A stretch of 58,966 bases of DNA, from positions 1-58,966 of the forward strand of contig NZ_QXMG01000038.1 in assembly GCF_003569765.1 (NCBI RefSeq), given 5' to 3'. A program made the translations under genes and the position numbers. This stretch comes from Caldimonas tepidiphila (lineage in GTDB: Bacteria > Pseudomonadota > Gammaproteobacteria > Burkholderiales > Burkholderiaceae_C). Below the pieces are notes generated by a model. The model made no database searches, was not told the origin of the DNA, and was given only the letters and a program-made list of their open reading frames with translations. Positions 27,754 through 36,964 of the stretch are shown piece after piece. How positions within the stretch are numbered: position 1 is the first letter of the stretch; each line of letters begins with the position of its first letter.

Positions 27754-29688
27754 ATGAGCGAACACGATCCGACCCCGGCCCCGTCGACCGAATCCCCGCC
27801 GGCCGCCGATCCCGCACGCGAGCGGCTGCTCGCCGAGGTCGCGGCGCTGCCGGGGCTGCCCGGCGTCTACCGCTACTTCGACGCCGACGACAAGGTGCTC
27901 TACGTTGGCAAGGCGAACAACCTGAAGCGGCGCGTCTCGAGCTACTTCCAGAAGAACCACGGCGGCACGCGCATCGGCCACATGGTCGGCAAGATCGCGC
28001 GCATGGAGACGACGGTGGTGCGCTCCGAGGCGGAGGCGCTGCTGCTCGAGAACAACCTGATCAAGGCGCTGAACCCGAAGTACAACATCCTCTTCCGCGA
28101 CGACAAGAGCTACCCCTACCTGCAGATCACCGCGCACGACTACCCGCGCATGGCCTACTACCGCGGCGCGGTGGACCGCCGGCACCGCTACTTCGGGCCG
28201 TTTCCCAACGCCTGGGCGGTGAAGGAGTCGATGCAGCTGCTGCAGAAGGTGTTTCGCCTGCGCACCTGCGAGGACACGGTGTTCGCCAACCGCACGCGGC
28301 CCTGCCTGCTGCACCAGATCAAGCGCTGCACCGCGCCCTGCGTGCGGCTGATCAGCGAGGAGGACTACGCGCGCGACGTGAGGAGCGCCGAGCGCTTCCT
28401 GCTCGGCGAGCAGCAGGAGCTGATCGACGCGCTGCAGGCGCAGATGATGGCGCACGCCGACGCGCTGGAGTTCGAGAAGGCCGCCGAGGTGCGCAACCAG
28501 ATCGGCGCGCTCAACCGCGTGCTGCACCAGCAGGCGGTGGAGACCACCGGCAGCGACCGCGACGCCGACGTGCTCGCGGTGCGCGTGCAGGGCGGGCGCG
28601 CCTGCGTCAACCTCGCGATGGTGCGGGGCGGGCGCCACCTCGGCGACCGGCCCTACTTCCCCACCCATGTCGAGGAGGGCACCGCGGTCGGCGCCGCGGG
28701 GCTGGAGGAGCTGCAGTTCCGCGCCGACCCCGAGGTGCAGGTGCTCGAGGCCTTCATCGCGCAGCACTACCTCGACAGCAGCGTGCCGCCGGTGCTGATT
28801 CTGAGCCACCCGGTGGACAAGGGGCTGATCGACGCGCTGTCGCAGCATTCGGGCGTGCGCGTGAGCGCGCTGCAGCAGCCGCGCGAGCAGGGCCGGGCCT
28901 GGCTCGAGATGGCGGTCAAGGGCGCCGAGATCGCGCTGGCGCGGCTGCTGGCCGAGGAGGGCTCGCAGCAGTCGCGCACCCGCGCGCTGGTCGACGCGCT
29001 GGGGCTGGAGCCCGAGGACCGCGACGCCTTCCGCATCGAGTGCTTCGACATCAGCCACACGGCGGGCGAGGCGACGCAGGCCTCCTGCGTCGTGTTCCAC
29101 CACCACAGGATGCAGCCGAGCGAGTACCGCCGCTACAACATCGAGGGCGTCACGCCGGGCGACGACTACGCCGCGATGCGCCAGGTGCTGACGCGCCGCT
29201 ACAGCAAGCTCGCCGAGGCCGCGCGCGCCGGCGAGGCGCGGCTGCCGGAGCTGGTGCTGGTCGACGGCGGGCGCGGCCAGGTGTCGATGGCGCGCGAGGT
29301 CTTCGAGGAGCTCGGGCTCGACCTGTCGCTGATCGTCGGGGTCGAGAAGGGCGAGGGCCGCAAGGTCGGCCTGGAGGAACTGGTCTTCGCCGACGGGCGC
29401 GACAAGGTCTACCTCGGGCGCGACTCGGCGGCGCTGATGCTCGTCGCGCAGATCCGCGACGAGGCGCACCGCTTCGCGATCACCGGCATGCGCGCGCGGC
29501 GCGCCAGCGTGCGCACCGGCGGCTCGCGCCTCGAGGAGATCCCGGGGGTCGGGCCGAAGCGGCGCGCGCGGCTGCTGCAGCGCTTCGGCGGCGCGCGCGG
29601 CGTGGCCGAGGCGAGCGTCGAGGACCTCGCGTCGGTGGACGGCATCTCGAAGGACCTGGCCGAGCAGATCTACCGCGCGCTGCACTGA
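27754..29688 (+). CDS. uvrC: Excinuclease ABC subunit C
   Basis: Dual-incision nuclease of nucleotide excision repair, 644 residues. Domains in order: GIY-YIG nuclease ([20 protein letters not shown], about 38-58), a Cys-rich [23 protein letters not shown], a UVR domain around residue 240, the RNase H-like second nuclease ([16 protein letters not shown], about 430) and a C-terminal helix-hairpin-helix ([15 protein letters not shown]). It is divergent to earP. Confidence 0.97.
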   Translation: MSEHDPTPAPSTESPPAADPARERLLAEVAALPGLPGVYRYFDADDKVLYVGKANNLKRRVSSYFQKNHGGTRIGHMVGKIARMETTVVRSEAEALLLENNLIKALNPKYNILFRDDKSYPYLQITAHDYPRMAYYRGAVDRRHRYFGPFPNAWAVKESMQLLQKVFRLRTCEDTVFANRTRPCLLHQIKRCTAPCVRLISEEDYARDVRSAERFLLGEQQELIDALQAQMMAHADALEFEKAAEVRNQIGALNRVLHQQAVETTGSDRDADVLAVRVQGGRACVNLAMVRGGRHLGDRPYFPTHVEEGTAVGAAGLEELQFRADPEVQVLEAFIAQHYLDSSVPPVLILSHPVDKGLIDALSQHSGVRVSALQQPREQGRAWLEMAVKGAEIALARLLAEEGSQQSRTRALVDALGLEPEDRDAFRIECFDISHTAGEATQASCVVFHHHRMQPSEYRRYNIEGVTPGDDYAAMRQVLTRRYSKLAEAARAGEARLPELVLVDGGRGQVSMAREVFEELGLDLSLIVGVEKGEGRKVGLEELVFADGRDKVYLGRDSAALMLVAQIRDEAHRFAITGMRARRASVRTGGSRLEEIPGVGPKRRARLLQRFGGARGVAEASVEDLASVDGISKDLAEQIYRALH

Positions 29689-29782
29689 ATCGGGGCCGGA
29701 AGTGCACGCCGGTACACCGGGGGCTGCGCCGGCACACCGCTCGCCATGCCGGCGTCACGGGAACTTGGGCACAATCGCGGCC

Positions 29783-30349
29783 ATGTTCTTCAATCTCCCC
29801 ACGCTGCTGACCTGGGCGCGGATCGTCGCCATCCCGCTGATCGTGGGGGTGTTCTACCTGCCCTGGGACAGCGCGACGCGCAACGCGATCGCCACCGTCA
29901 TGTTCATCGTCTTCGCGCTCACCGACTGGGCCGACGGCTGGCTCGCGCGCAGGCTCAACCAGACCTCGTCCTTCGGCGCCTTCCTCGACCCGGTGGCCGA
30001 CAAGTTCCTCGTCTGCGCCTCGCTGCTGGTGCTGGTCGAGCTCGACCGAACCAACGCGATCGTCGCGCTGATCATCATCGGCCGCGAGATCGCGATCTCG
30101 GCGCTGCGCGAGTGGATGGCGCAGATCGGCGCGCGCAAGAGCGTCGCGGTGCACATGCTCGGCAAGCTCAAGACCACGGTGCAGATGGTCGCGATCCCCT
30201 TCCTGCTCTACGACGGCATGCTCTTCCGCGTCGTCGACACGCGCCTGTGGGGCACCGCGCTGATCTGGCTCGCCGTGGTGCTGACGATCTGGTCGATGGC
30301 CTACTACCTCCGCAAGGCGCTGCCCGAGATCCGCGCCCGCGTGTCTTGA
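29783..30349 (+). CDS. pgsA: CDP-diacylglycerol-glycerol-3-phosphate 3-phosphatidyltransferase
   Basis: Inner-membrane enzyme making phosphatidylglycerol phosphate. The 188-residue protein contains the complete CDP-alcohol phosphotransferase motif, from DWADGWLARR through GAFLDPVADK, and four or more membrane helices. It follows uvrC, a common order in proteobacteria. Confidence 0.95.
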   Translation: MFFNLPTLLTWARIVAIPLIVGVFYLPWDSATRNAIATVMFIVFALTDWADGWLARRLNQTSSFGAFLDPVADKFLVCASLLVLVELDRTNAIVALIIIGREIAISALREWMAQIGARKSVAVHMLGKLKTTVQMVAIPFLLYDGMLFRVVDTRLWGTALIWLAVVLTIWSMAYYLRKALPEIRARVS

Positions 30350-30366
30350 GCGCGGTGGAAGGGCGC

Positions 30367-31269
30367 GTGGCCCGCGACGACGAAACCGCGCTGGTGCGCG
30401 CGATGCCCTGGGTGTTCGTGCTGATCTGGAGCACCGGCTTCATCGTCGCGCGCTATGGCATGCCCTACGCGCCGCCGCTGACCTTCCTGTCCTGGCGCTA
30501 CGCGCTGTCGATCCTCTGCTTCGGCGTCTGGATCCTGCTCGCGCGCGCCGCGTGGCCGCAGGGGCGCGCGCAGTGGTGGCACCTCGGCGTCACCGGCGTG
30601 CTGATGCACGCGGGCTATCTCGGCGGCGTCTGGGCCGCGGTCAAGGCCGGCATCGGTGCGGGCACCGTGGCGCTGATCGTCGGCGTGCAGCCGGTGCTGA
30701 CCGCGGTGTGGGTGACGGCGGTGGCCTCTCAGGGCAGCGCGCGCGTGACCGGCCGGCAGTGGCTCGGCCTCGCGTGCGGGCTGCTCGGCCTCGCGCTCGT
30801 GGTCGGGCGCAAGCTCGGGCTCGGCGAGGTCACGCCACTGAACCTCGCGCTGTCGCTGCTGGCGCTGCTGTCGATCACCGTCGGCACGCTCTATCAGAAG
30901 CGGCACGTGCGCCCCTGCGACGTGCGCACCGCCAACACCGTGCAGCTGCTCGCGGCGCTGCTGGTGAGCGCGCCGCTGGCGCTGCTGCTCGAGACGGAAC
31001 CGATCGTGCCGCATCCGCACTTCTTCGGGGCGCTGGCCTGGTCGGTGGTGGGCCTCACGCTCGGCGGCAGCTCGCTCCTCTACCTGCTGATCCAGCGCGG
31101 CGCGGCCACCAAGGTCACGAGCCTGTTCTACCTCGTGCCGCCCTGCACGGCGCTGCTCGCGTGGCTGCTGTTCGGCGAGGCGCTGACCGCGACGACGCTC
31201 GTCGGCATGGGGCTCGCCGCCGCGGGCGTCTGGCTGGTGGTGCGCCCGGCGCCCGTGCGCGCAGCGTGA
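30367..31269 (+). CDS. DMT-family transporter (EamA)
   Basis: Membrane permease of about 300 residues with ten predicted helices in two EamA repeats (for example MPWVFVLIWSTGFIVARYG and ATTLVGMGLAAAGVWLVV). The start is uncertain: GTG 30367 with GGAAGGG upstream is chosen; a TTG at 30346 overlapping the pgsA stop and a GTG at 30355 are alternatives, while the first ATG is 30403. The substrate cannot be predicted. Confidence 0.85.
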   Translation: MARDDETALVRAMPWVFVLIWSTGFIVARYGMPYAPPLTFLSWRYALSILCFGVWILLARAAWPQGRAQWWHLGVTGVLMHAGYLGGVWAAVKAGIGAGTVALIVGVQPVLTAVWVTAVASQGSARVTGRQWLGLACGLLGLALVVGRKLGLGEVTPLNLALSLLALLSITVGTLYQKRHVRPCDVRTANTVQLLAALLVSAPLALLLETEPIVPHPHFFGALAWSVVGLTLGGSSLLYLLIQRGAATKVTSLFYLVPPCTALLAWLLFGEALTATTLVGMGLAAAGVWLVVRPAPVRAA

Positions 31270-31462
31270 CCTGCTTGGCACTGTGCGGCGTTCACGCGAC
31301 GCGGCCGGGCATGTCGCATGAACGCCGCCGCGGAATGCGCATAGAATCCGCAGCCCGCCCGGTACGGAGCGGGGGCACGGGCCGCCCGTCGGCCGTGTCG
31401 AGGAGTGTCCGGCGGCGAGGGTCGCCGGCAGGCGCCGCCAGGCCTTGATGGGGAATCTCTCT

Positions 31463-31735
31463 GTGAACAAGTCGGAACTGATCGAGCACATCGCCAAGCA
31501 GGCGGACATCTCCAAGGCGGCGGCAGGGCGTGCCCTGGAAGCGATGATCGGCGGCGTCACGCACACGCTGCGCAAGGGCGGCTCGGTTTCTCTGGTAGGC
31601 TTCGGTACTTTCGCGGTGAGCGAGCGTGCGGGTCGCACCGGGCGCAACCCGCGCACCGGCGCGGAGATCGCCATCGAACCCGCAAAGGTGCCAAAATTCC
31701 GTCCCGGCAAGGCGCTGAAGGACGACATCAACTGA
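31463..31735 (+). CDS. hupB: DNA-binding protein HU
   Basis: Histone-like nucleoid protein of 90 residues. From the GTG at 31463 it reads (M)[20 protein letters not shown], with the DNA-binding arm [24 protein letters not shown] start is preferred because GGGGA stands 8 bases upstream and the length is then the HU standard; an in-frame ATG at 31448 would add five residues. Confidence 0.95.
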   Translation: MNKSELIEHIAKQADISKAAAGRALEAMIGGVTHTLRKGGSVSLVGFGTFAVSERAGRTGRNPRTGAEIAIEPAKVPKFRPGKALKDDIN

Positions 31736-31746
31736 ATCGATTTCCC

Positions 31747-31822
31747 GGGTGCTTAGCTCAGCTGGTAGAGCGGCGCCCTTACAAGGCGTAGGTCGGGGGT
31801 TCGAACCCCTCAGCACCCACCA
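31747..31822 (+). tRNA. tRNA-Val (UAC)
   Basis: 76-nt gene with acceptor stem GGGTGCT/AGCACCC, anticodon TAC in CCTTACAA, T-loop GGTTCGAACCC, discriminator A and an encoded CCA at 31820-31822. Confidence 0.97.
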
Positions 31823-31940
31823 CCGGGAAGCCGTGCAGGCAGCCGGGATCCCCGGAGCGTCCGGCTAGAATGCGGGACGACGGATCCGGTCCCCGTTCCC
31901 GGCCAGGCGGCAACGCCCGGCGACCGGGAAGACGAACTGG

Positions 31941-31968
31941 AAAAGGCGAACCGTGGGTTCGCCTTTTT
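31941..31968 (+). terminator. Terminator after tRNA-Val
   Basis: AAAAGGCGAACC, loop GTG, GGTTCGCCTTTTTT: a perfect 12-bp stem with a T-run, placed between tRNA-Val and ppiD. Confidence 0.85.
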
Positions 31969-32030
31969 TCCATCCCCGCCTGCCGCGAGGGCACCTGCCT
32001 GCGGTCCAACGAGTTTCGAGGCTACTTCCG

Positions 32031-33959
32031 ATGTTTGATTTCGTCCGCAACAACACGCGCGTCCTGTTCTTCGTGCTGCTGCTGCTGATCATCCCGTCCT
32101 TCGTGTTCCTCGGCGTGCAGGGCTACGGCAACCTCGACGAGAGCGGCACGGTGGTCGCGAACGTCGGCGGAATGAAGATCACGCAGGCGGAATGGGACAA
32201 CGCGCACCGCACCCAGATTGAGCGCATGCGCGCCCAGCTGCCCAACGTCGACGTCAAGATGCTCGACACGCCCGAGATGCGCCAGCAGACGCTCGAGGCG
32301 CTGGTGCGCGACCGGGTGATGGCGATCGCCGCCGAGAAGCTGAACTTCATCGTCACCGACGAGCGGCTGATGCGGCAGCTGATGGAGATCCCGCAGATCG
32401 CGGCGCTGCGCCGCCCCGACGGCACGCTCGACATCGCCGCCTACAACGCGCTGCTCGCGCAGCAGGGCCTCACGCCGCAGGGCTTCGAGGCCAACATGCG
32501 GCGCGAGCTGATGCTGCGCCAGGTGATGCAGGGCGTGAGCGGCAGCGCGCACGCGAGCAAGGCGGTGGGCGACATCGCGCTCGACGCCTTCCTGCAGTCG
32601 CGCGAGGTCCAGGTCGCGCGCTTCGACCCGCGCGACTTCCGCGCCCAGGTCAACCCGACCGAGGCCGAGCTCGAGCAGTTCTACGCCGACCCGGCGAACG
32701 CCGCACTGTTCCAGGCGCCTGAGCAGGCCGACATCGAATACGCCGTGCTCGACCTCGACGCGGTGCGCAAGACGATCAAGGTCAGCGACGAGGAACTGCG
32801 CCGCTACTACCAGGAGAACGCCGCACGCTTCTCGACGCCGGCCGAGCGCCGCGCCAGCCACATCCTGATCGCCGCCGAGCGCTCGGCCCCTGCGGCCGAG
32901 CGCGACAAGGCGCGCGCCAAGGCCGAGGAGCTGCTCGCCGAGATCCGCCGCAACCCGGGTTCGTTCGAGGAGCTCGCGCGCAAGCATTCGCAGGACCCGG
33001 GCTCCGCGGCCAACGGCGGCGATCTCGACTTCTTCGGCCGCGGCGCGATGGTCCAGCCCTTCGAGGAGGCGGCCTTCGGCCTCAAGCCGGGCGAGACCAG
33101 CGGCATCGTCGAGACCGACTTCGGCTTCCACATCATCCGAGTCACCGGCGCGCGCGGCGGCGAGAGCAAGCCCTTCGAGGCGGTTCGCGACGAGATCGCC
33201 GCGGAGGTCACCCGCCAGCTGGCGCAGCAGCGCTACACCGAGGCGGCCGAGCAGTTTTCCAACATGGTCTACGAGCAGTCCGACACGCTGAAGCCGGCCG
33301 CAGACAAGCTCGGCCTCGCGCTGCAGACCGCCAGCGGCGTGACCCGCACGCCGGCGCCGGGCGCGAACGGCCCGCTCGGCAACGCCCGCTTCCTCGAGGA
33401 GCTGTTCTCCGACGAGACGCTGCGCAACCGCCGCAACACCGAGGCGATCGAGATCGGGCCGAACCAGCTCGCCGCCGCCCGCGTGCTCAAGCACCAGCCG
33501 GCGCGCAAGATCGCGATGGCGGAGGTCAAGGACCGCGTGCGCGAGCTGCTCGTCGCCCGCCAGGCGGCCGCCCTCGCGCGCAAGGAAGGCGAGGCGCGCC
33601 TCGCGGCATGGAAGGCCGAGCCGGCCGCGGCTGCAGCGCTCGGCGCGCCGCAGGCCGTCTCGCGCATGCAGTCGCAGGGCCTGCCGCGCCCGCTGATCGA
33701 GGCGGCGCTGCGCGCACCGGCCGAGCCGCTGCCTGCATGGATTGGCGTCGATCTCGGCAACGAGGGCTACGCTGTGGTGCGCGTCAACCGCATCGCCGGC
33801 CGCGACACGCCCGAGGGCGCGAAGGACGGCATGCAGGCGCAGTACGTGCAGGCCTGGGCCGCGGCCGAGGCCGAGGCCTACTACGAGGCGCTGAAGAAGC
33901 GCTTCGACACCGAGGTCAAGGTCAAGTCGGCGCCGTCCGGGGCCGATGCGGCGCGGTAA
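32031..33959 (+). CDS. ppiD: Peptidylprolyl isomerase PpiD-like
   Basis: Membrane-anchored periplasmic chaperone/foldase of 642 residues acting near the Sec translocon. One N-terminal transmembrane helix (VLFFVLLLLIIPSFVFLGVQ) is followed by a SurA_N-like domain and a parvulin (PpiC) domain with RRASHILIAAE, QDPGSAANGGDLDFFGRGAM and DFGFHIIRV (about residues 280-390). Its position after hupB is the common order. Confidence 0.94.
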   Translation: MFDFVRNNTRVLFFVLLLLIIPSFVFLGVQGYGNLDESGTVVANVGGMKITQAEWDNAHRTQIERMRAQLPNVDVKMLDTPEMRQQTLEALVRDRVMAIAAEKLNFIVTDERLMRQLMEIPQIAALRRPDGTLDIAAYNALLAQQGLTPQGFEANMRRELMLRQVMQGVSGSAHASKAVGDIALDAFLQSREVQVARFDPRDFRAQVNPTEAELEQFYADPANAALFQAPEQADIEYAVLDLDAVRKTIKVSDEELRRYYQENAARFSTPAERRASHILIAAERSAPAAERDKARAKAEELLAEIRRNPGSFEELARKHSQDPGSAANGGDLDFFGRGAMVQPFEEAAFGLKPGETSGIVETDFGFHIIRVTGARGGESKPFEAVRDEIAAEVTRQLAQQRYTEAAEQFSNMVYEQSDTLKPAADKLGLALQTASGVTRTPAPGANGPLGNARFLEELFSDETLRNRRNTEAIEIGPNQLAAARVLKHQPARKIAMAEVKDRVRELLVARQAAALARKEGEARLAAWKAEPAAAAALGAPQAVSRMQSQGLPRPLIEAALRAPAEPLPAWIGVDLGNEGYAVVRVNRIAGRDTPEGAKDGMQAQYVQAWAAAEAEAYYEALKKRFDTEVKVKSAPSGADAAR

Positions 33960-33980
33960 GAAAAAAATGCACGAGGGGCT

Positions 33981-34009
33981 TCCCAAGGTGCCAAAAACCG
34001 GTCTATAAT
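33981..34009 (+). promoter_or_regulatory. tRNA-His promoter
   Basis: A consensus -10 TATAAT lies at 34004-34009, 15 bases before the tRNA. The -35 region (TCCCAA at 33981-33986, spacer 17) is weak. Confidence 0.5.
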
Positions 34010-34024
34010 TTCTTTCTCTTCTGC

Positions 34025-34101
34025 GGTGGCTGTAGCTCAGTTGGTAGAGTCCAGGATTGTGATTCCTGTTGTCGTGGGTTCGAGTCCCATCAGCCACCCC
34101 A
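34025..34101 (+). tRNA. tRNA-His (GUG)
   Basis: 77-nt gene with the extra G-1 of tRNA-His (34025) opposite discriminator C (34098), acceptor stem GTGGCTG/CAGCCAC, anticodon GTG in GATTGTGATT and encoded CCA. It marks the border between conserved chromosome and the accessory island, and its 3' end is a possible integration site. Confidence 0.96.
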
Positions 34102-34110
34102 AAAAATGCT

Positions 34111-34146
34111 AATGAAATCAAGGCCCTGCGGGGCCTTGATTTCATT
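34111..34146. terminator. Terminator after tRNA-His
   Basis: A long stem, AATGAAATCAAGGCCC paired with GGGCCTTGATTTCATT, loop of four bases. The T-run is short, but stem length and position support termination. Confidence 0.65.
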
Positions 34147-34471
34147 CAGGGGCAATCTGGGGGCAAATCTGCTAGGTGCTTCCGGAGTTTTCGCCTCCGG
34201 CGTTCCGTCTGTAGGTCCGCTCAGCATGCGAGTCTCGCGCACGCCCAGTGCTAGTGAGCAGTTGATGGCTGAAGTGCCATCTCCCGATGGCGTCGCCTTG
34301 CGACCTCAAGCGCATCACCAACTACGCCAGGAGCTTGGCCCTTAGTCCACCCCTTACGAGCATGGCGAGTGGGTGAAGGAGTACCACCGGGCGGGGGAGT
34401 GCGGTGGGCAGGCGAGCGATCTGCGAGCGACACGGTTGCTCGCGAGCAACGCGAAGGGATGTTCCAACGAA
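34147..34471. other. Island left border, non-coding
   Basis: No gene is supported here. It begins with two tandem GGGGCAA-type repeats (GGGGCAATCT, GGGGGCAAATCT, about 34149-34170) directly after the tRNA-His terminator, a form seen as integrase arm sites next to tRNA targets. Base composition drops from that of the upstream genes. Confidence 0.4.
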
Positions 34472-35257
34472 CTAGAACACCCGCTCGATCCTAAGCTTCT
34501 CGTTCCAGCAGCTCGGATGTGCGCTGCACTTGACGACCCGGTCGCGCCAGCCTTTTCGCTTAGCTAGGGCGCGCACATCCCTCATGACGGTGCTCTGCAT
34601 TGGCGTGCTGCAGGCCAGCATGACGGCGGCCGGTTCGTATTGCTCGAGCCGCTGGAGGAACTGGACTCCCTCGCCTCGGTCCCTGTACATGGCGGTCCAG
34701 GCCTTGATGAGCAGCCGCCTCGCTGCCTGATTGCTGCGGCTGGACTCCCCGTGGATCCATATCATCGACGCTTGAAACTGGATGGGGTTGCAGATCACCA
34801 GCTCGTACTCTCCGGGACGCAGACCCAGGGCGTCGTGGGCCGTAAGGAGTTCTTCGAACCACTCCTCAATCCTGTCTCCGGTGTCGCCTTGCGCCGGCGC
34901 GATCGGATTGAAGTGGTTGTCGTACTCCGTTCTCGCAGGCGACTCAATCACCAGCACGATCTTTGGCAGGCCCAGCGATCCGACGGGGCAGTCGCAGAAT
35001 GTGCCGATGTCTCCCGTCAGCGACTGGATTGTGACAAGCCCGCTGGAGTACACGCGAACTTTGTAGCGCGTCACATCCTCCACTCTGCGCTGCTTATCGT
35101 AGATGCCGTGTACAAGAAGATCTGCTCCCGATGGCACCGCGAAGGTGCCATAGGTGCTCAGTTGGTTTCCAGCGAGCTTGGTATATGTCGGCACCATCTT
35201 CTTGAGCAACGCCAGCATCGTTGAGGACTGTGGCACGTTAAGGAGACGAAGTGGCAT
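34472..35257 (-). CDS. Hypothetical protein, possibly uracil-DNA glycosylase-like fold
   Basis: A 261-residue protein of unrecognised family. The C-terminal half has spaced motifs that resemble the UDG superfamily: VLVIESPARTEYD, ELVICNPIQ and VKCSAHPSCWN with the His-Pro-Ser near the end. The N-terminal part (to about residue 95) is beta-rich by pattern. ATG 35257 is preceded by AGGAAG. It is isolated in the island. The UDG link is inference from motif order only. Confidence 0.5.
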   Translation of the reverse strand: MPLRLLNVPQSSTMLALLKKMVPTYTKLAGNQLSTYGTFAVPSGADLLVHGIYDKQRRVEDVTRYKVRVYSSGLVTIQSLTGDIGTFCDCPVGSLGLPKIVLVIESPARTEYDNHFNPIAPAQGDTGDRIEEWFEELLTAHDALGLRPGEYELVICNPIQFQASMIWIHGESSRSNQAARRLLIKAWTAMYRDRGEGVQFLQRLEQYEPAAVMLACSTPMQSTVMRDVRALAKRKGWRDRVVKCSAHPSCWNEKLRIERVF

Positions 35258-35691
35258 GGAAAGGCTTCCTGAAGGTTGAAGCAGTCTCAACGCCGCCGAG
35301 GCGCGACCGCCAAGCCGAATTCTCAGGAAACAGGGAGGCGACGGTGTAACGCTGACTTACATGTGGGTCTGACCAGACTCCCGGGGATCCAAGACGTTTC
35401 TAGGCTTGCGCCAAGTCAATCTGGCGCACCGCAGATATTCCAGGAGGCGAGCGTTACTTCGGGTAACGAACTGCTGGCGCTCAAGAAATGAGAAAGCCTG
35501 CCAAGAGGGAGTCCCTCGCGAGGGGCCGTGCGTACGCCTCCAGAAGGGAGGTGGGCCAACAAACCTCGGAGCACACTTGGCAATCATACCGGGCGTCGAG
35601 CAGCCTCCCAGGGTCCGGCACGCTTTCAATCGACGAAAACCGGAGGCAGCCTTGCCGCCATCGGCACATCCGGCAATTGATTCCCGCGGCG
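35258..35691. other. Non-coding stretch between hypothetical gene and IS66 remnant
   Basis: No frame in these 434 bases has recognisable content. The tnpC gene expected after IS66 tnpB on the minus strand is not found here, so the element has lost its main transposase. Confidence 0.4.
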
Positions 35692-36024
35692 CTACAGCAC
35701 CATGATGACGCCGGCCTCGCCAATGCGCTGCCAGGGCAGCCCCAGCATCAGGGCGTCGAGCTGGGAGCGGCTGAGCGTCATAGTCGCGCTGCCCTCGCGG
35801 GGCCACATGAAGCGCCCAGTGTTGAGCGGGCGCGTGACCACCCACACGCCGATGCCGTCGTGCACCAGCACCTTCATGCGGTTGGCCCGCCAGTTGGCGA
35901 ACAGGTAGGCGTGGAGCGAGCGCGCTGCGCCGAAGACGTTGACGACCCTCGCCAGCACGGCCTCGGTGCCTGCGCGCATGTCCAGCGGCTCCGCGGCCAA
36001 CCACACAACATCGACCCGGATCAC
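35692..36024 (-). CDS. tnpB: IS66 family accessory protein TnpB
   Basis: A 110-residue IS66 Orf2 protein, close to full length. Typical segments are LAAEPLDMRAGTEAVLARVV, HAYLFANWRANRMKVLVHDG and LNTGRFMWP. It starts at a GTG that overlaps the tnpA stop (GTGA). IS66 transposition needs it together with tnpC, which is missing here. Confidence 0.85.
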   Translation of the reverse strand: MIRVDVVWLAAEPLDMRAGTEAVLARVVNVFGAARSLHAYLFANWRANRMKVLVHDGIGVWVVTRPLNTGRFMWPREGSATMTLSRSQLDALMLGLPWQRIGEAGVIMVL

Positions 36025-36368
36025 CCCAGGATATCGTGCAGCTAGGCAGTAGACTCGGCCGCGGCCTCCAACGGCTAGGTGACCGTGACGGTGATTCCAC
36101 CCCGCTACAGATGGATGCGCAGCTCCCCAGCCACTACCGCCGGATTCAGGGCAGGCAACGCGAGCTGCACGAATCCACTCAGGCGTACCGGCTCGGATGT
36201 GGGCGTCTCGCGGGCCAATTGCCGCCAGCGATGCACGACATTCGCATTGATGCCGTGCGCCATCGCCACCTTGGCTACCGATGCGCCCGGCGCGTCGCAC
36301 TCGGCCAGCACCCTAGCCTTCCCCGCCGCGCTGTAGCGCCGCCACGTAAAGGGTTTGTCACCTTCCAT
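36021..36368 (-). pseudogene. tnpA: IS66 family TnpA with three amber codons
   Basis: The frame from ATG 36368 encodes the helix-turn-helix Orf1 of IS66 (MEGDKPFTWRRYSAAGKARV, then GASVAKVAMAHGINANVVHRWRQ). It is interrupted by three TAG codons after RIHL, ITVTVT and AAAESTA, the latter two at positions where the family has Trp, and then ends at its normal TGA overlapping tnpB. Total length is still exactly 116 codons, so decay is by substitution only. Confidence 0.8.
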
Positions 36369-36609
36369 CGTGTCCACCTGTTTTTTACCTGGACACAATC
36401 CTTCCCAACGTAAGCCTCAACATCCACATGGGATCGCCGCGCGCAGCTCAACACTCATCTAGAACTGCTGCGGCTGGCCGCCTCCATCATCTGCCTACGC
36501 TTCGTGGAGCAGTTTTGTTGGCTGCAGTAAAGCAACGCAGGCCGTATATATGGATGCGACCTACGAAACTATATTGGCATCACGAATGGGTCTGCCGGTT
36601 GCCGATCGT

Positions 36610-36852
36610 TCACGGGATGTACCAGTCATCTTGGTCTGCCAAGAGTCCAGTTTGGATAGCAAGGCTATGCAAATCGGAATCCGATCCCGCGGTCAGAACC
36701 TTGCCGTCCGTTGCCATGACTCGGCAGTGGCGAATGAGCGCGGCGGGGTTGGGGTCACGCCAGACTAGGCAGGGCATCGGGTCTCCTTCGATACCATATG
36801 GCGCAAGTTGAACCCGCTGGCCTTTGATGTAATGAGCATAAATGCAGAACAT
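36610..36852 (-). CDS. Hypothetical protein downstream of integrase
   Basis: An 80-residue protein starting MFCIYAHYIKGQRVQLAPYG, with GGGAG 7 bases before the ATG. It lies 112 bases downstream of the integrase on the same strand. No family is recognised; the good ribosome binding site and non-random composition support it as real. Confidence 0.55.
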   Translation of the reverse strand: MFCIYAHYIKGQRVQLAPYGIEGDPMPCLVWRDPNPAALIRHCRVMATDGKVLTAGSDSDLHSLAIQTGLLADQDDWYIP

Positions 36853-36964
36853 CTGATAGCTCCCTTTGTGTGGTTAAGTTCTGGTTGAGTAGATTTGCTA
36901 GGAAAACCGTCGTGCATGACCGCCGTTGAGTGCCGAGATAACTGGCCGATTTAAATGGCCGCCA

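Noticed and set aside
25573-29685. 1370-codon minus-strand frame spanning efp, earP and uvrC
   Set aside because: It crosses several well-identified genes on both strands and has no domains; an artefact of GC-rich codon bias.
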